Shown: positions 20,262 to 28,923 of the stretch, one piece after another
Layout of the letters: every line of letters begins with the position of its first letter
How positions within the stretch are numbered: the stretch's first letter is position 1
From: Sporosarcina oncorhynchi
Lineage (GTDB): Bacteria; Bacillota; Bacilli; Bacillales_A; Planococcaceae
Length of the DNA: 64,000 nucleotides
NCBI RefSeq assembly: GCF_033304615.1
Contig: NZ_CP129118.1
Coordinates: 2,848,001-2,912,000 of the forward strand
Reading direction: 5' to 3'
Translations under genes and position numbers: made by a program
Notes under the pieces: model-generated
The model's database searches: none
The model's input: the letters and a program-made list of their open reading frames with translations, nothing else
Told to the model about the DNA's origin: nothing

Positions 20262-20358
20262 TTATTCGCTTTGTTTCGCAATTTGCCATCTTCCGTACTG
20301 TCGTCAGGCGTGAACTAAACCTACCCGTAAGTTAATCAAGATTAAAGTATTTGTTGAC

Positions 20359-20862
20359 CTAAACCCACCCAATAGTAACGGTATTATCATGAAAGAATTC
20401 AATAACATATTTCTGACGAAGGCAATAAATATATAAATCACTTCCTAACCAGGCAATCTCTTCAATCGTACTTAATAATTCTTCAGTCAAATTAGTTTTC
20501 ACACACGGATAACTATTATATCCCCAAAAGATATATATGGGCGTTAAAGTATCAAATCCTTTAGAAATTAGAAGTGAAGGAACGCTTTTAATTTCTTGGG
20601 GATTTATTTCAACTCGGTTAACAATAGTAGTTTCCCAGTCAATACTGTTCCAAGAACCAATCGGAAAGTTTACAGAGAAATCTTCTACAATTGAATTAGT
20701 TTTATTAGAATCTAGAATTTCAAATACTTTCGTTTCCCCGAACACTTCCTGAAGCAGAACCTTTACTTCATTCTCTTTTTGAATCGCTTCTTGCATTAAA
20801 TCTTTTTGTTTCCGTGCCACTAGAATTTCATTTAATCTCTTCTGTCTTTCTTTTTTGTTCAC
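20359..20862 (-). CDS. Uncharacterised 167-residue protein
   Basis: Begins at GTG 20862, with AAAGGAG 11 bases upstream. A charged helical N-terminus (1-45) leads into a soluble alpha/beta region with an IYIFWGYNSYPCVKT segment. No family recognised. Size, acidity and isolation among toxin and nuclease genes would fit an orphan immunity protein of a polymorphic toxin, but no motif proves this. Confidence 0.6.
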   Translation of the reverse strand: MNKKERQKRLNEILVARKQKDLMQEAIQKENEVKVLLQEVFGETKVFEILDSNKTNSIVEDFSVNFPIGSWNSIDWETTIVNRVEINPQEIKSVPSLLISKGFDTLTPIYIFWGYNSYPCVKTNLTEELLSTIEEIAWLGSDLYIYCLRQKYVIEFFHDNTVTIGWV

Positions 20863-21014
20863 TCTACTGTTAACTCCTTTCCTATATAGTTTTATTGGAC
20901 TAAACTGCCCCTTCTACTTCACATTAACTTCTTTACATCCTTCCAATCACACGTCACGCCTACACTCACTATCCGTGTTTCTTTTGTACCATTGTGGTAA
21001 ACTGTATGTAAGAT

Positions 21015-21154
21015 AAAAAAGACCGGATGCGATGAACATCCAGTCAATGCAACGGACATATCGCATGAAGTGCGGTTGGCCGGTATTAAGGTATTCTTAC
21101 GAGAGAGTAACTACCCTGCTTACTTGGACGTTAGCGGAGGGTCGTTACTTTTTT
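21015..21154 (+). ncRNA. Candidate antisense RNA to the small holin-like toxin
   Basis: The plus strand from about 21015 contains a candidate promoter just upstream (TTGTAC/TATGTAAGAT-like, weak) and ends in a terminator hairpin, 21106-21120 paired with 21133-21149, followed by six Ts. It would overlap the 3' end of the convergent toxin gene (stop at 21145), the arrangement of Bacillus type I systems such as txpA/ratA. No coding role is apparent. The start is a guess; the hairpin is seen directly. Confidence 0.4.
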
Positions 21155-21255
21155 CTATTGGTGGATAGAGTAATTAACGCTACGATGGTTGCTGCCGTTG
21201 CCGCTAGAAACATTCCAAATTGGAACATCATATTGATAGAATCATATGTCACCAT
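21145..21255 (-). CDS. Small holin-like type I toxin (36 residues)
   Basis: ATG 21255 behind GGGGTG opens a 36-residue frame: a short polar start with two Met, one hydrophobic transmembrane helix (FGMFLAATAATIVALITL) and a basic NRKK tail. This closely matches the putative holin-like toxin family (Hol_Tox; relatives of TxpA/BsrG) of Bacillales, which insert in the cell membrane and are silenced by an antisense RNA. The family call rests on length, the FGMFLA core and the basic tail. Confidence 0.7.
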   Translation of the reverse strand: MVTYDSINMMFQFGMFLAATAATIVALITLSTNRKK

Positions 21256-21409
21256 ATACACACCCCATTTCCAGGGAGTGCCATCCGTCCATTCGCTACA
21301 TGCCGTTGCATTTACTAGTTTATCATACTAGTATTTTTTTATCGACAATAATACGAACATACGTTTCAAATAATTTTAGAATACTTGTTTTTTTCTAAAG
21401 GTGTAAGCC

Positions 21410-21484
21410 GATCAGGATGGATTATGGATGTAAGTGATTCGGGATCTGTTTGAAGATTTCCTATTGTTTTTCGCGCCAGATTAG
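21410..21484 (+). pseudogene. Short remnant of an Rpn-type nuclease gene
   Basis: This stretch reads DQDGLW(M), stop, VIRDLFEDFLLFFAP, and matches nearly base for base the early part of the intact Rpn-like gene at 43334 (its bases ~43379-43450). An in-frame TAA replaces the lysine codon, and the similarity ends abruptly at a TAG. It is a degenerate fragment left by duplication or recombination. Confidence 0.75.
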
Positions 21485-21495
21485 TTGGCAGCGGT

Positions 21496-21732
21496 GTGCC
21501 AAAGAAAATAATCGATAAAGTAAAAGCACACAAAGACTATAAAAACGCCCAAGAAAAACAAAAAAAGCTAGACAAAGCAGCTAAAGAAATTAAAGATAAA
21601 AAGGTAAACATGAGTAAAACAACTGATATAATTATCGCTATAGCAATCGTCGTGGCAGCCACTTCAACATTCTTTTTCCCAGGAGACGATGTCGCCGCTT
21701 GGGGATTGCTACTTCGCGCCATCACTAGATAA
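21496..21732 (+). CDS. Small protein with Lys-rich helix and one membrane segment
   Basis: The frame from GTG 21496 gives 78 residues: a lysine-rich helix (1-38), then a hydrophobic span (IIIAIAIVVAATSTFFF) and WGLLLRAITR. The GTG lacks a ribosome binding site. An internal ATG at 21610 has AAAGG five bases upstream and would give a 40-residue single-pass peptide. It abuts an Rpn remnant, so the N-terminal part may be the tail of a truncated larger gene. The next gene follows after 13 bases with a strong RBS, suggesting an operon. Confidence 0.45.
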   Translation: MPKKIIDKVKAHKDYKNAQEKQKKLDKAAKEIKDKKVNMSKTTDIIIAIAIVVAATSTFFFPGDDVAAWGLLLRAITR

Positions 21733-21745
21733 AGGAGGGAATGTA

Positions 21746-22210
21746 TTGGAAATGCCGGATGTGTTTCTTGTAAAGGAACTTGTTTTGAAAGATGTAGAAG
21801 TATTACACATCTTGCAACCTGGTAAGATTCTGGCTTATGTCGTCATCGAGGATTGTCATAGACACTCGACAATAGACGATTTCCCTCATATCGCCCATCT
21901 CTATGAAGAAGGTGAGTGGGAGTCACGCACGAATTTTATTAAAGCACAGATTATTGTGAAGGATGACAGCTTATCTAAGGAAGAAAAAGATGTGCTGTCA
22001 GAGATGGTCATGATTTACATCGAGTCGAAACCAAGTGTGGATACATTTGTCCAATTTGCAGTGAAGCCAGAGGTTTACGATTATCTCGATTCCTATGATG
22101 AAAACCCCTCCTTGTTTTACAATGCATTATTGAAATGTACAGAAAATAGCCACGATGTGAAAAGAATTACCATTGATTCATTAAATCACCTTACGCAAAT
22201 AGAATCATGA
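21746..22210 (+). CDS. Uncharacterised acidic 154-residue protein
   Basis: TTG 21746 (or ATG 21752) follows AAAGGAGGG; the frame open further upstream overlaps the preceding gene and is unlikely. The product is acidic and soluble, with no membrane segment. A VKELVLKDVEVLHILQPGKILAYVVIED opening is followed by a helical half. It follows a small membrane peptide in the same direction. By size and charge it could be an immunity protein, but no family is recognised. Confidence 0.6.
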   Translation: MEMPDVFLVKELVLKDVEVLHILQPGKILAYVVIEDCHRHSTIDDFPHIAHLYEEGEWESRTNFIKAQIIVKDDSLSKEEKDVLSEMVMIYIESKPSVDTFVQFAVKPEVYDYLDSYDENPSLFYNALLKCTENSHDVKRITIDSLNHLTQIES

Positions 22211-22565
22211 TTTGCAAAGGTGCCTGGGCCAGAAACATTCACGTTAATTCATACGGTTTGAATAAAAACAAAGGACTATCTCACGAATTAAAATTCCTCA
22301 ACGTTTCCATTTCATCTTTATGGAATTGTAGTGTATTATCTGAATTCAACTTTACACACGTACCTTTCATTACTTTCGAGTGGATGAATGGGATGGTTTT
22401 TCAACCTTCGTCCCTCCCTTTTCATTAATGAACACGAGAAAGAGGTACTTATCAAAGACAGGTGATTCTCCATTTCCCCTGCTAAACAAGTAATACCAAA
22501 AAGGTGTTAGGTTTTCATCGAATTCCGATGAACCTAACAGCTTTTTTATGAGCTTCAACAAATTT
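22211..22565. terminator. Intergenic stretch with a convergent terminator
   Basis: About 350 bases without a convincing gene. At 22505-22540 a hairpin (gttaggtt and tcatcg against cgatgaacctaac) followed by a T-run ends the BCCT gene or the plus-strand operon, since the two transcripts converge here. Confidence 0.7.
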
Positions 22566-24107
22566 TTATTCACGTTTGTCTGTATGACCAAATTGCTCTT
22601 CATACATGATTCGTACCGTTTTCGGTGCAGCCCAAAACGTGGGTAGCAATAGTAACGACACAGGCATTGCTGTAACGACGATGAAAGATTGGATCGCTTC
22701 GATTCCGCCTTTGCTAATCATTAACAGCACAATTGCCACAGTGCCCATAATGATTGCCCAAAACACACGCAGGCTCTTTGGCGGGATGCTATTTCCTGCT
22801 ATCGCCACCGAAACAGTATACGCCATCGAGTCGGCAGTTGTCACAACGAATAAAATGGTCACTAACAAGAACAGAGGTGCAATGATGGCACTAAACGGCA
22901 ATTGTTGTGTGATTGCCATCATGGCAGCCGGCATGCCCGATGTATTCAAAGCTTCTGAAATAACGCCCGGCTCGCCCAATTCATAAAACATGCCCGTCCC
23001 GCCTACAACAGAAAACCAAAATGACGTCACGACGGGCGCTGTAATCGAAACCGCCAATATCAATTCACGTATTGTGCGTCCGCGTGAAATCGTTGCTATA
23101 AAGATGGCCATCATCGGTCCATATCCGAGGAACCAGCCCCAGAAAAAGACCGTCCAGGAACCTAACCAAACCGAATCCCCGCGAAACGTGCTCATCGGTA
23201 AGAATTCTTTAAGATAAACCCCACTTGCTTCTAAAAACGTATTTAGGATAAAACCACCCGGTCCGACCAATAAAATCGCAACAATTAAAATCAAAGTAAT
23301 GCTTATGTTTAAATTACTAAGAAATTCAATCCCTTTGCGTAAGCCTGTAACGGCTGATAATGTGGCGATTACGACGACGCTAATGATGACGGTCACTTGT
23401 GTCGCCAAGTTATTCGGTACCCCAAACAACGATTCCAGTCCATACGCAGCCTGTAAGCCAAGGAAACCAATGGGGCCAATTGTCCCCGCCGCTACTGCAA
23501 TAATTGCGGATGCATCGATGATGGTCCCAAGTATGCTCTTCCCCATGATCTTTTCACCAAGCAACGGGTAGAGCAGTGTCCGTGGTTTGAGCGGCATTCC
23601 TTTTTGATAATGGGCATACATCAAAACAATCGTGCCTAGTGTTCCAAGAATTGACCATGCAAGAAAGCCCCAATGTAAATACGATTGAACAAATGCGGGA
23701 ATAACAGCGCTTTTAGTGCCCGACTCTACACCTGTCCCCGCGAAAATAGGGGGACTGGAAAGAAAATGATACATCGGTTCAGCGGCTGCCCAAAATACAC
23801 CTCCACCTGCCAGTAAAGTGGTCATGATCATAGAAATCCATTTAAAATAACTAATTTCTGCTTGATCGGTTCCACCTAAACGAATCTTTCCGTATTTCGA
23901 GAACCCTAGGAAAAGTGCGATGAAAAAGGTACCCAGTAACAAGACTTGCCAAAATCCACCGAAATATTTTACAGCAAAAGCGAATAGTAGATCTACCATA
24001 TCCGCTACAAAATCTATATTGATAAACGATGCAATGACAAAAGCGACGAGTAAACCGCCACTGATGAAAAGTACACGCCAATCTGTCTTAGTTTTGTATT
24101 CATTCAA
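22566..24107 (-). CDS. BCCT-family betaine/carnitine/choline transporter
   Basis: 513 residues with about twelve hydrophobic membrane spans. The family signature is visible: WTVFFWGWFLGYGP in the Trp-rich eighth-helix region, and GGGVFWAAAEPMYHF in the early substrate-path region. These carriers import compatible solutes such as glycine betaine with sodium, protecting cells from osmotic stress (OpuD/BetP type). TTG 24107 is the start, with GGAGG seven bases upstream. It stands alone, with a terminator downstream. The substrate cannot be read from sequence. Confidence 0.92.
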   Translation of the reverse strand: MNEYKTKTDWRVLFISGGLLVAFVIASFINIDFVADMVDLLFAFAVKYFGGFWQVLLLGTFFIALFLGFSKYGKIRLGGTDQAEISYFKWISMIMTTLLAGGGVFWAAAEPMYHFLSSPPIFAGTGVESGTKSAVIPAFVQSYLHWGFLAWSILGTLGTIVLMYAHYQKGMPLKPRTLLYPLLGEKIMGKSILGTIIDASAIIAVAAGTIGPIGFLGLQAAYGLESLFGVPNNLATQVTVIISVVVIATLSAVTGLRKGIEFLSNLNISITLILIVAILLVGPGGFILNTFLEASGVYLKEFLPMSTFRGDSVWLGSWTVFFWGWFLGYGPMMAIFIATISRGRTIRELILAVSITAPVVTSFWFSVVGGTGMFYELGEPGVISEALNTSGMPAAMMAITQQLPFSAIIAPLFLLVTILFVVTTADSMAYTVSVAIAGNSIPPKSLRVFWAIIMGTVAIVLLMISKGGIEAIQSFIVVTAMPVSLLLLPTFWAAPKTVRIMYEEQFGHTDKRE

Positions 24108-24501
24108 AATAAAACCTCCATGCGAGCATGTTTTAAATTGCTATCCTTCGACTTCTGGATACCAAGCTCAATTTCTTTGTGCAGTTTAACACACTTATTG
24201 ACTCCGTCAAAAATATTGTGCCCAAAGAATACGATTTAGAACAGAATGATTGAGGTTTAGGTTGTGATTATGTTTTTCATTGGCGTTTGATTTAATAGTT
24301 CTGGTGGTAATTATATTTATATAGTTACTTATTAACTTGGCTATTATAAGTAAAAAGAAGACTTTACTTCATTAGGGATACATCGTTTACGTTTTTAACA
24401 GAATGGTGTTTCTAACAGTAAAATGGTCAATCCCACGTTTACTACCCTTTTTCTGCTCCACTAACACAAATACATATTTCATCTGAAAAGGAGCAATTCT
24501 C
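24108..24501. other. Intergenic stretch between divergent genes
   Basis: About 390 AT-rich bases between the divergent BCCT and small membrane protein genes. It should contain both promoters, but I see no unambiguous -35/-10 pair or conserved element. Confidence 0.4.
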
Positions 24502-24822
24502 ATGGCACTGGCAATTTCGAAGATCTTATTTATCATTGTAATTATTGCAGCCGTCTTAACGCAATTCTTCTTGTATCGACGTAAAAACCAATCTGGACAT
24601 AGTCTGTTCATTATCAATATGTTGGTAGGTATTGTGTTGTCTTATCTTGCATTCACCGCATTGCCAGCAAACTATACAGGACAAAAAGTGTTGGCAATCG
24701 CTTGGGGTGTGATCGCTGTAGTGGCAGTAGTTTTAAAGGTCACAAACGAAAAATTTATCACGCTCAGCAAGATATTACTTTCGATCGCCATCATTGGTGG
24801 GGTCGTACAGTTACTAGCTTGA
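24502..24822 (+). CDS. Small integral membrane protein (106 residues)
   Basis: ATG 24502 lies nine bases after AAGGAG. Three to four hydrophobic segments are predicted by eye: ISKILFIIVIIAAVLTQFFL, FIINMLVGIVLSYLAFTAL, VLAIAWGVIAVVAVVL and ILLSIAIIGGVVQLL. The loops are short and basic. No catalytic motif. It is monocistronic, with a terminator right behind. Function unknown. Confidence 0.75.
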   Translation: MALAISKILFIIVIIAAVLTQFFLYRRKNQSGHSLFIINMLVGIVLSYLAFTALPANYTGQKVLAIAWGVIAVVAVVLKVTNEKFITLSKILLSIAIIGGVVQLLA

Positions 24823-24848
24823 GAAGTCGATGGCGCATAAATTAAACT

Positions 24849-24888
24849 AAAAGGGACTCAGCCATTACGGTTGATCGTCCCTTTTGTT
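24849..24888 (+). terminator. Terminator after the small membrane protein gene
   Basis: AAAAGGGAC pairs with GTCCCTTTT across a 19-base loop that itself is partly self-complementary; a T-rich tract follows. Confidence 0.75.
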
Positions 24889-24903
24889 TTGCCTCACTTC
24901 ACT

Positions 24904-25062
24904 TCATCCCACCCATTCCATAGCTTCCAGTTGGATCTTCACTTCAGCAAACTCGATTGTCGGATTTTCCAAAGTGATACGATGGACTACCTCGTCTTCA
25001 ACCCTATTCAACAAACGGACGAGTAGGAGTAATGAACGATTCGTAGCTCAATGCATATCTGG
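24904..25062 (-). pseudogene. C-terminal gene remnant
   Basis: The reverse strand reads a protein-like tail, RLLNRVEDEVVHRITLENPT then IEFAEVKIQLEAMEWVG and a TGA at 24904. The upstream continuation (ALSYESFITP) is in another frame and soon meets stops, and no start with an RBS exists. This looks like the frameshifted end of a lost gene; the family is not recognised. Confidence 0.35.
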
Positions 25063-25209
25063 TTCCTTTTAATATGTGAAGATTTCATGGCAGATGTATG
25101 AAAAATTCGCATAGTCATGATTCGTTCGAATACCGATTAGACGTCTAACCAATTATACTAAATAGATGGCATCACAAAATCGATGCCTTTATAGATGGAG
25201 GGAAATGAA

Positions 25210-25665
25210 TTGAAAAAACTCGTATCGGCGCTACTTGCAGTAACACTCATCATGTCACCGATCGGCAACACACTCTTTACCAATGATGTCTCAACTGTTG
25301 AAGCGAAGGGCTATAAGTCTGGTAAGAAAAGCTTCAATCCGACAAACAATTATAACAAGCCACAAGTGGATAAGAAAAAAGAAGATACTTCTTCATTTAA
25401 TAAATCCACAAACAAACCAAACAATACGGCGAAAAAGGGCGGCTTCTTTTCAGGCGGGCTCATGAAAGGGTTATTCATTGGCGGTCTCGCTGGTCTTTTA
25501 TTCGGTAGCTTATTTGCCAATATGGGCATCTTAGGTTCCATTTTAGGCTTGATGGTCAATGTATTGGCGATCGTCTTGGTCATTGGAATTGTACGCAAGA
25601 TTTTCGCGATAATTAAAGAGAAAAAAGAACAAAAAGAGGATCGAAATCCATGGCAGACGCGATAA
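25210..25665 (+). CDS. Tim44-like exported membrane protein
   Basis: 151 residues from TTG 25210, chosen for GGAGGG seven bases upstream. A signal-like helix (KKLVSALLAVTLIMSPIG) is followed by a processed-looking TVEAKGYKSGKKSF, a low-complexity Asn/Lys/Ser region (50-85), and then a glycine-rich membrane region (GGLMKGLFIGGLAGLLFGSL and LGLMVNVLAIVLVIGIVRKI). This matches the short Bacillales proteins annotated as Tim44-like. Actual function in Bacillales is unknown. It overlaps yxcD by 16 bases, so the two are coupled. Confidence 0.75.
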   Translation: MKKLVSALLAVTLIMSPIGNTLFTNDVSTVEAKGYKSGKKSFNPTNNYNKPQVDKKKEDTSSFNKSTNKPNNTAKKGGFFSGGLMKGLFIGGLAGLLFGSLFANMGILGSILGLMVNVLAIVLVIGIVRKIFAIIKEKKEQKEDRNPWQTR

Positions 25666-25940
25666 TTTCGGAGCAAGATATCATAAATGCAATTTGCATG
25701 GAGCAAGCCCATACTCATACTGTTCAACCTGAAGACGTTGAAGTGGAATTGCTGTATGACGACGAAGCTGGCTTCTCGGCAGAAGTGCATATCGGTCGAC
25801 AAATACACGTCCTTACTTCTTTTCAAATGATCCAATCCATCCGTTTTTGGATTGAACATGTTTTACACGAAGATCCTTATGCAACAGGCCTCAACCTTCT
25901 ATTAGATCGTGAAGAAGGCATTATTGCTGCGGTACACTAA
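25650..25940 (+). CDS. yxcD: YxcD family (DUF2653) protein
   Basis: 96 acidic residues matching the DUF2653/YxcD family: an IISEQDIINAICMEQAH opening, a VEVELLYDDEAGFSAEV strand region and a C-terminal LLLDREEGIIAAVH. The function of the family is unknown. It overlaps the Tim44-like gene by 16 bases; both end at a shared terminator at ~25945. Confidence 0.78.
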   Translation: MADAIISEQDIINAICMEQAHTHTVQPEDVEVELLYDDEAGFSAEVHIGRQIHVLTSFQMIQSIRFWIEHVLHEDPYATGLNLLLDREEGIIAAVH

Positions 25941-25944
25941 CAGT

Positions 25945-25982
25945 AAAGCCCCCTATCCATTTATGCGGATTGGGGGCTTTTG
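25945..25982 (+). terminator. Terminator of the Tim44-like/yxcD operon
   Basis: AAAGCCCCC pairs with GGGGGCTTT around an imperfect inner stem (atcc/ggat), followed by TTGT. Confidence 0.85.
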
Positions 25983-26086
25983 TATGGCCTGTAAAGCATG
26001 TTCGCAAGTATTTTGTAGGTACCAGACACCCACTCACACAAGCAATTCATGTTGTTTGATCTAGTTGATGTCTCTTGTTCGTCAGC

Positions 26087-27223
26087 TTACTGCTCTTTCG
26101 TCCCCCACTGCTGGCGGTGAAGATTCAATCCTCTTTGTCCGAAAACGGTGCGTATATAGAATTCCTCCGCCTCTTCCGTCCAGACGTGCAACTGGGTTGT
26201 GTCGAGACATTTATCTTCATCACACCACACAAAGTATTCAGGATCCGCTATTCCAACCAAATTTACATACTCATTCTTCACATTCGAAAAATCGCCTGCA
26301 TCCCAACGATCCAATATTTGATCTAATTCGGAACCCTTCTTGACGAATCGTTTCAAGTACTGAATGTTTTCCTTTGCCATTTGGCTATAGCCAGACCCTG
26401 CTGAGTTCATATCGATTTCCCTCTTTTTCCCGTAAGCTTCCTTATTGCTGTCCGGCAGACGGTAAGCTTCTGGATAGCGTGTTACTTTTTGGGCGAGCAA
26501 CAGTTTCATCTGATAGGCGACATACTCCGTGTTACCCCACTCCATTTGTTCTTCCGTGTATACGCCAAGCTGTCCTCTCAATGGCTTCGCTGGTTCTGTC
26601 GGATCGACCGGATCATTCATATGGAGAATTCGATGAAGGAACAATGCATAATGTACGCGTGTGACGGGCTTGTTAGGCTGATATTTTCCATTGTCGCCCG
26701 TTGTGATTCCATTGGAGTAAAGGGCCCGTACATATTGGCTAGCCGGATGGTTTTTTGGCACGTCCACGAAGTTAAGTTCCGTCTGCACATCCAGTTGGAA
26801 TGCGATGGTCAGCACCTTTGCCATCTCGGCACGGGTGATCGGTTTATTCGGATAGAGATTGCCTTTCGCATCAGCTTCAAAAATACCTGCCTGTTGCAGT
26901 TTCTTGATGTCATTGAAATAAGCGTTCTTTGGCGACACGTCCTTAAATTTCACGAACGGTTTTCGCGCCGGCAATTTCACTGCACGGTTGACGAGCGCCG
27001 CCGCATGTTTCCGGCTAATGGATTCTTCTGGTCTGAATTCACCGTTCGCATACCCGCTAATAATGTTCTTATCCCGCATCTCATGGACAATGTCCACATA
27101 CGGGCTGTTTTTGGATACATCCTTAAATGGATCTTTGACAGCTGCCTCTGCTCCTGTAGGCATGAATAGCATAGGCACGACGAGCACCGCCGCCATCACA
27201 ATCTTTCCTAGTTTGTTCTTCAT
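26087..27223 (-). CDS. SLH-domain cell-surface protein
   Basis: 378 residues from ATG 27223 behind AGGAGGAAG. A signal peptide (KNKLGKIVMAAVLVVPMLF, cleavage near AEA) precedes three SLH modules (residues ~28-85, 88-150, 152-205), each with an FKDV-type start and an ISR/ITR/VTR helix start. SLH triplets bind secondary cell-wall polymer. The C-terminal ~170 residues form a unique domain with a CDEDKC pair, perhaps a disulfide, of unknown function. A degenerate copy of its first SLH module lies at 30266. Confidence 0.88.
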   Translation of the reverse strand: MKNKLGKIVMAAVLVVPMLFMPTGAEAAVKDPFKDVSKNSPYVDIVHEMRDKNIISGYANGEFRPEESISRKHAAALVNRAVKLPARKPFVKFKDVSPKNAYFNDIKKLQQAGIFEADAKGNLYPNKPITRAEMAKVLTIAFQLDVQTELNFVDVPKNHPASQYVRALYSNGITTGDNGKYQPNKPVTRVHYALFLHRILHMNDPVDPTEPAKPLRGQLGVYTEEQMEWGNTEYVAYQMKLLLAQKVTRYPEAYRLPDSNKEAYGKKREIDMNSAGSGYSQMAKENIQYLKRFVKKGSELDQILDRWDAGDFSNVKNEYVNLVGIADPEYFVWCDEDKCLDTTQLHVWTEEAEEFYIRTVFGQRGLNLHRQQWGTKEQ

Positions 27224-27383
27224 GCAACTTCCTCCTATCGGTATGTACGGTTTTCTAATCAGCGTACAGACGCAAATTTCTGGAATAAGTTTCAAAAGTT
27301 TTTTATCATAATCTGATAAGAGTGTTCTGGTCTTGAATCCATGCCGTATCCAGTCCTTTAACCAGCAAACTTTCTAGTTAAAT

Positions 27384-27932
27384 TCAACGTTCAAAGACCT
27401 TTTCAATCAGCTCTGTGAACTCTTTATATTCTTCCGTGTCTTGTACTTGTCGCAAAGACGAAGCGATGGAATGGTAACACCAGTTTTGCTGCTCTTTGCC
27501 CGCATTGAATTTCCGCCAAAGCTTCTCTTCGTCAGCTTCGTAATCTTTATGGATGGCGCGCATATTCGACAATTTGTCCGCAAGCGTCGCGATTTCAATA
27601 CCTATCGACTCATTCGCTTGCAAGAAGTCGATAGTATCCTGCTTTCTGTCCTTCCATTGTTTCGATTTGTCTTCACTCTGACTCTGAACAAGATCGGCGA
27701 TGTTTTCATTGAATACTTCTTTCAACGTTTCATACGCGACAAATGCATCTTCTATCGTGTCATGCAGAATGGCTGCAGAAACGATATCTTCATCCACTTC
27801 CCCATTTTTACCTGTCATGTTTGCTGCAATTATTCCCGTTTCCATACAGTGCAAGATATACGGGATTTCTGTGCCTTTTCTCGTTTGGTTTGCATGGCAT
27901 AGCGCAGCAAACTGTATCGCTTTATTGATCAA
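27384..27932 (-). CDS. HD-domain protein, SpoT/RelA-hydrolase-like
   Basis: 182 residues from TTG 27932, with GGAGG nine bases upstream; longer frames to 28007 have no site. The sequence has the metal-binding HD pattern of (p)ppGpp hydrolase-type enzymes: H13 (LCHANQTRKG), H28 in YILHCMETG, AAILHDTIEDAF with H57-D58, and a later IEIATLADKLSNMR. It is a small alarmone hydrolase-like protein without a synthetase domain. It could degrade (p)ppGpp or a related nucleotide. It is monocistronic. Confidence 0.85.
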   Translation of the reverse strand: MINKAIQFAALCHANQTRKGTEIPYILHCMETGIIAANMTGKNGEVDEDIVSAAILHDTIEDAFVAYETLKEVFNENIADLVQSQSEDKSKQWKDRKQDTIDFLQANESIGIEIATLADKLSNMRAIHKDYEADEEKLWRKFNAGKEQQNWCYHSIASSLRQVQDTEEYKEFTELIEKVFER

Positions 27933-28271
27933 TTGTGCCAACCTCCTATTTTTTTGTTTTAGACAACCTGGTACTTGTAGTTGCTCATTTCTCCATTCTA
28001 CATGCATCCTCTAGTTCTTTTGCGATATCTTCCGTGCTTTCGCAATACGCTCGTTTCCATACTTATGTAACATCGCCATTGCACGCATCTGGAGTTTTCG
28101 GATTTATTCAATTATATCTTTCCTCTATATCATTTTGATACATTAACAGGCAAAAGATTTCATGGCACCGACTTCTTAGTTCCTTCTGGAGTTTTTAGAC
28201 ATCATCCAGAGCTTCATGTAAGATTAATCTATTGAATTACCAATCTTAAGCATACTTGAAGGAGAATGGAA
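27933..28271. other. Intergenic stretch between divergent HD and NUDIX genes
   Basis: About 340 bases. No reading frame or clear repeat is convincing; it must hold two divergent promoters that I cannot place with confidence. Confidence 0.4.
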
Positions 28272-28907
28272 ATGAACCCTATTGACGCGTATCTGCATTT
28301 TTATAGAAGCAACCCGGACTATTTCATACAAGATCAGGATATTCAGATTATCATCGACAAAGAAACATTGGAACAATTTGCGAAAGAACGGGATTGTCAG
28401 CTTGGGCTAATCTATGAAACGAAGTACTTTTGGGTTGTGATCGATTTAATCGAAAATGCTCAGCACCACCGTTATCCCTATATGCGCGTCATACATAAAG
28501 AGCCGTCCAACGGAGTTGTCATCATTCCACGTTTAGAGGATAAAGTCGTCTTCTTGCGACAATTCCGTCATGGCACTCGCCAAATAGAACTGGAGTTGCC
28601 GCGCGGGTTCGCTGAAGCAGGCTGCACCGTCTATGAAAATGCCGAACAGGAAATTCTGGAGGAGATCGGCGCTTCCGCACAAAACATTGAACTGCTGGGT
28701 AGCATGATCAGCGATTCAGCACTGACGTATGGACCGGTCCATCTGCTCCTATGCGACATCTCTTCGATCGGGAAATTGGAGCAGGAGGAAGGCATTAAAG
28801 ATACGCTCCTGTTAACAAAAGAGGAAATCCTGGAGTACATTCGCGACAATACCATCCGAGACGGTTTTACAATAACAGCGATCATGAAATGGATCTTACA
28901 ATCGTAA
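28272..28907 (+). CDS. NUDIX hydrolase
   Basis: 211 residues from ATG 28272 (AAGGAG seven bases upstream; an ATG six bases earlier is too close to it). The NUDIX box lies at residues 112-134 (GFAEAGCTV...AEQEILEEIGA), with a Gln where the usual Arg of REUxEExGU sits, and EExxA metal ligands kept. A ~70-residue N-terminal extension precedes the NUDIX fold, as in ADP-sugar and NAD-type NUDIX enzymes. It is followed after 16 bases by a gene of unknown function with an exceptionally strong RBS, suggesting a functional pair. Confidence 0.85.
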   Translation: MNPIDAYLHFYRSNPDYFIQDQDIQIIIDKETLEQFAKERDCQLGLIYETKYFWVVIDLIENAQHHRYPYMRVIHKEPSNGVVIIPRLEDKVVFLRQFRHGTRQIELELPRGFAEAGCTVYENAEQEILEEIGASAQNIELLGSMISDSALTYGPVHLLLCDISSIGKLEQEEGIKDTLLLTKEEILEYIRDNTIRDGFTITAIMKWILQS

Positions 28908-28923
28908 AGGAGGAGGAAGCATC

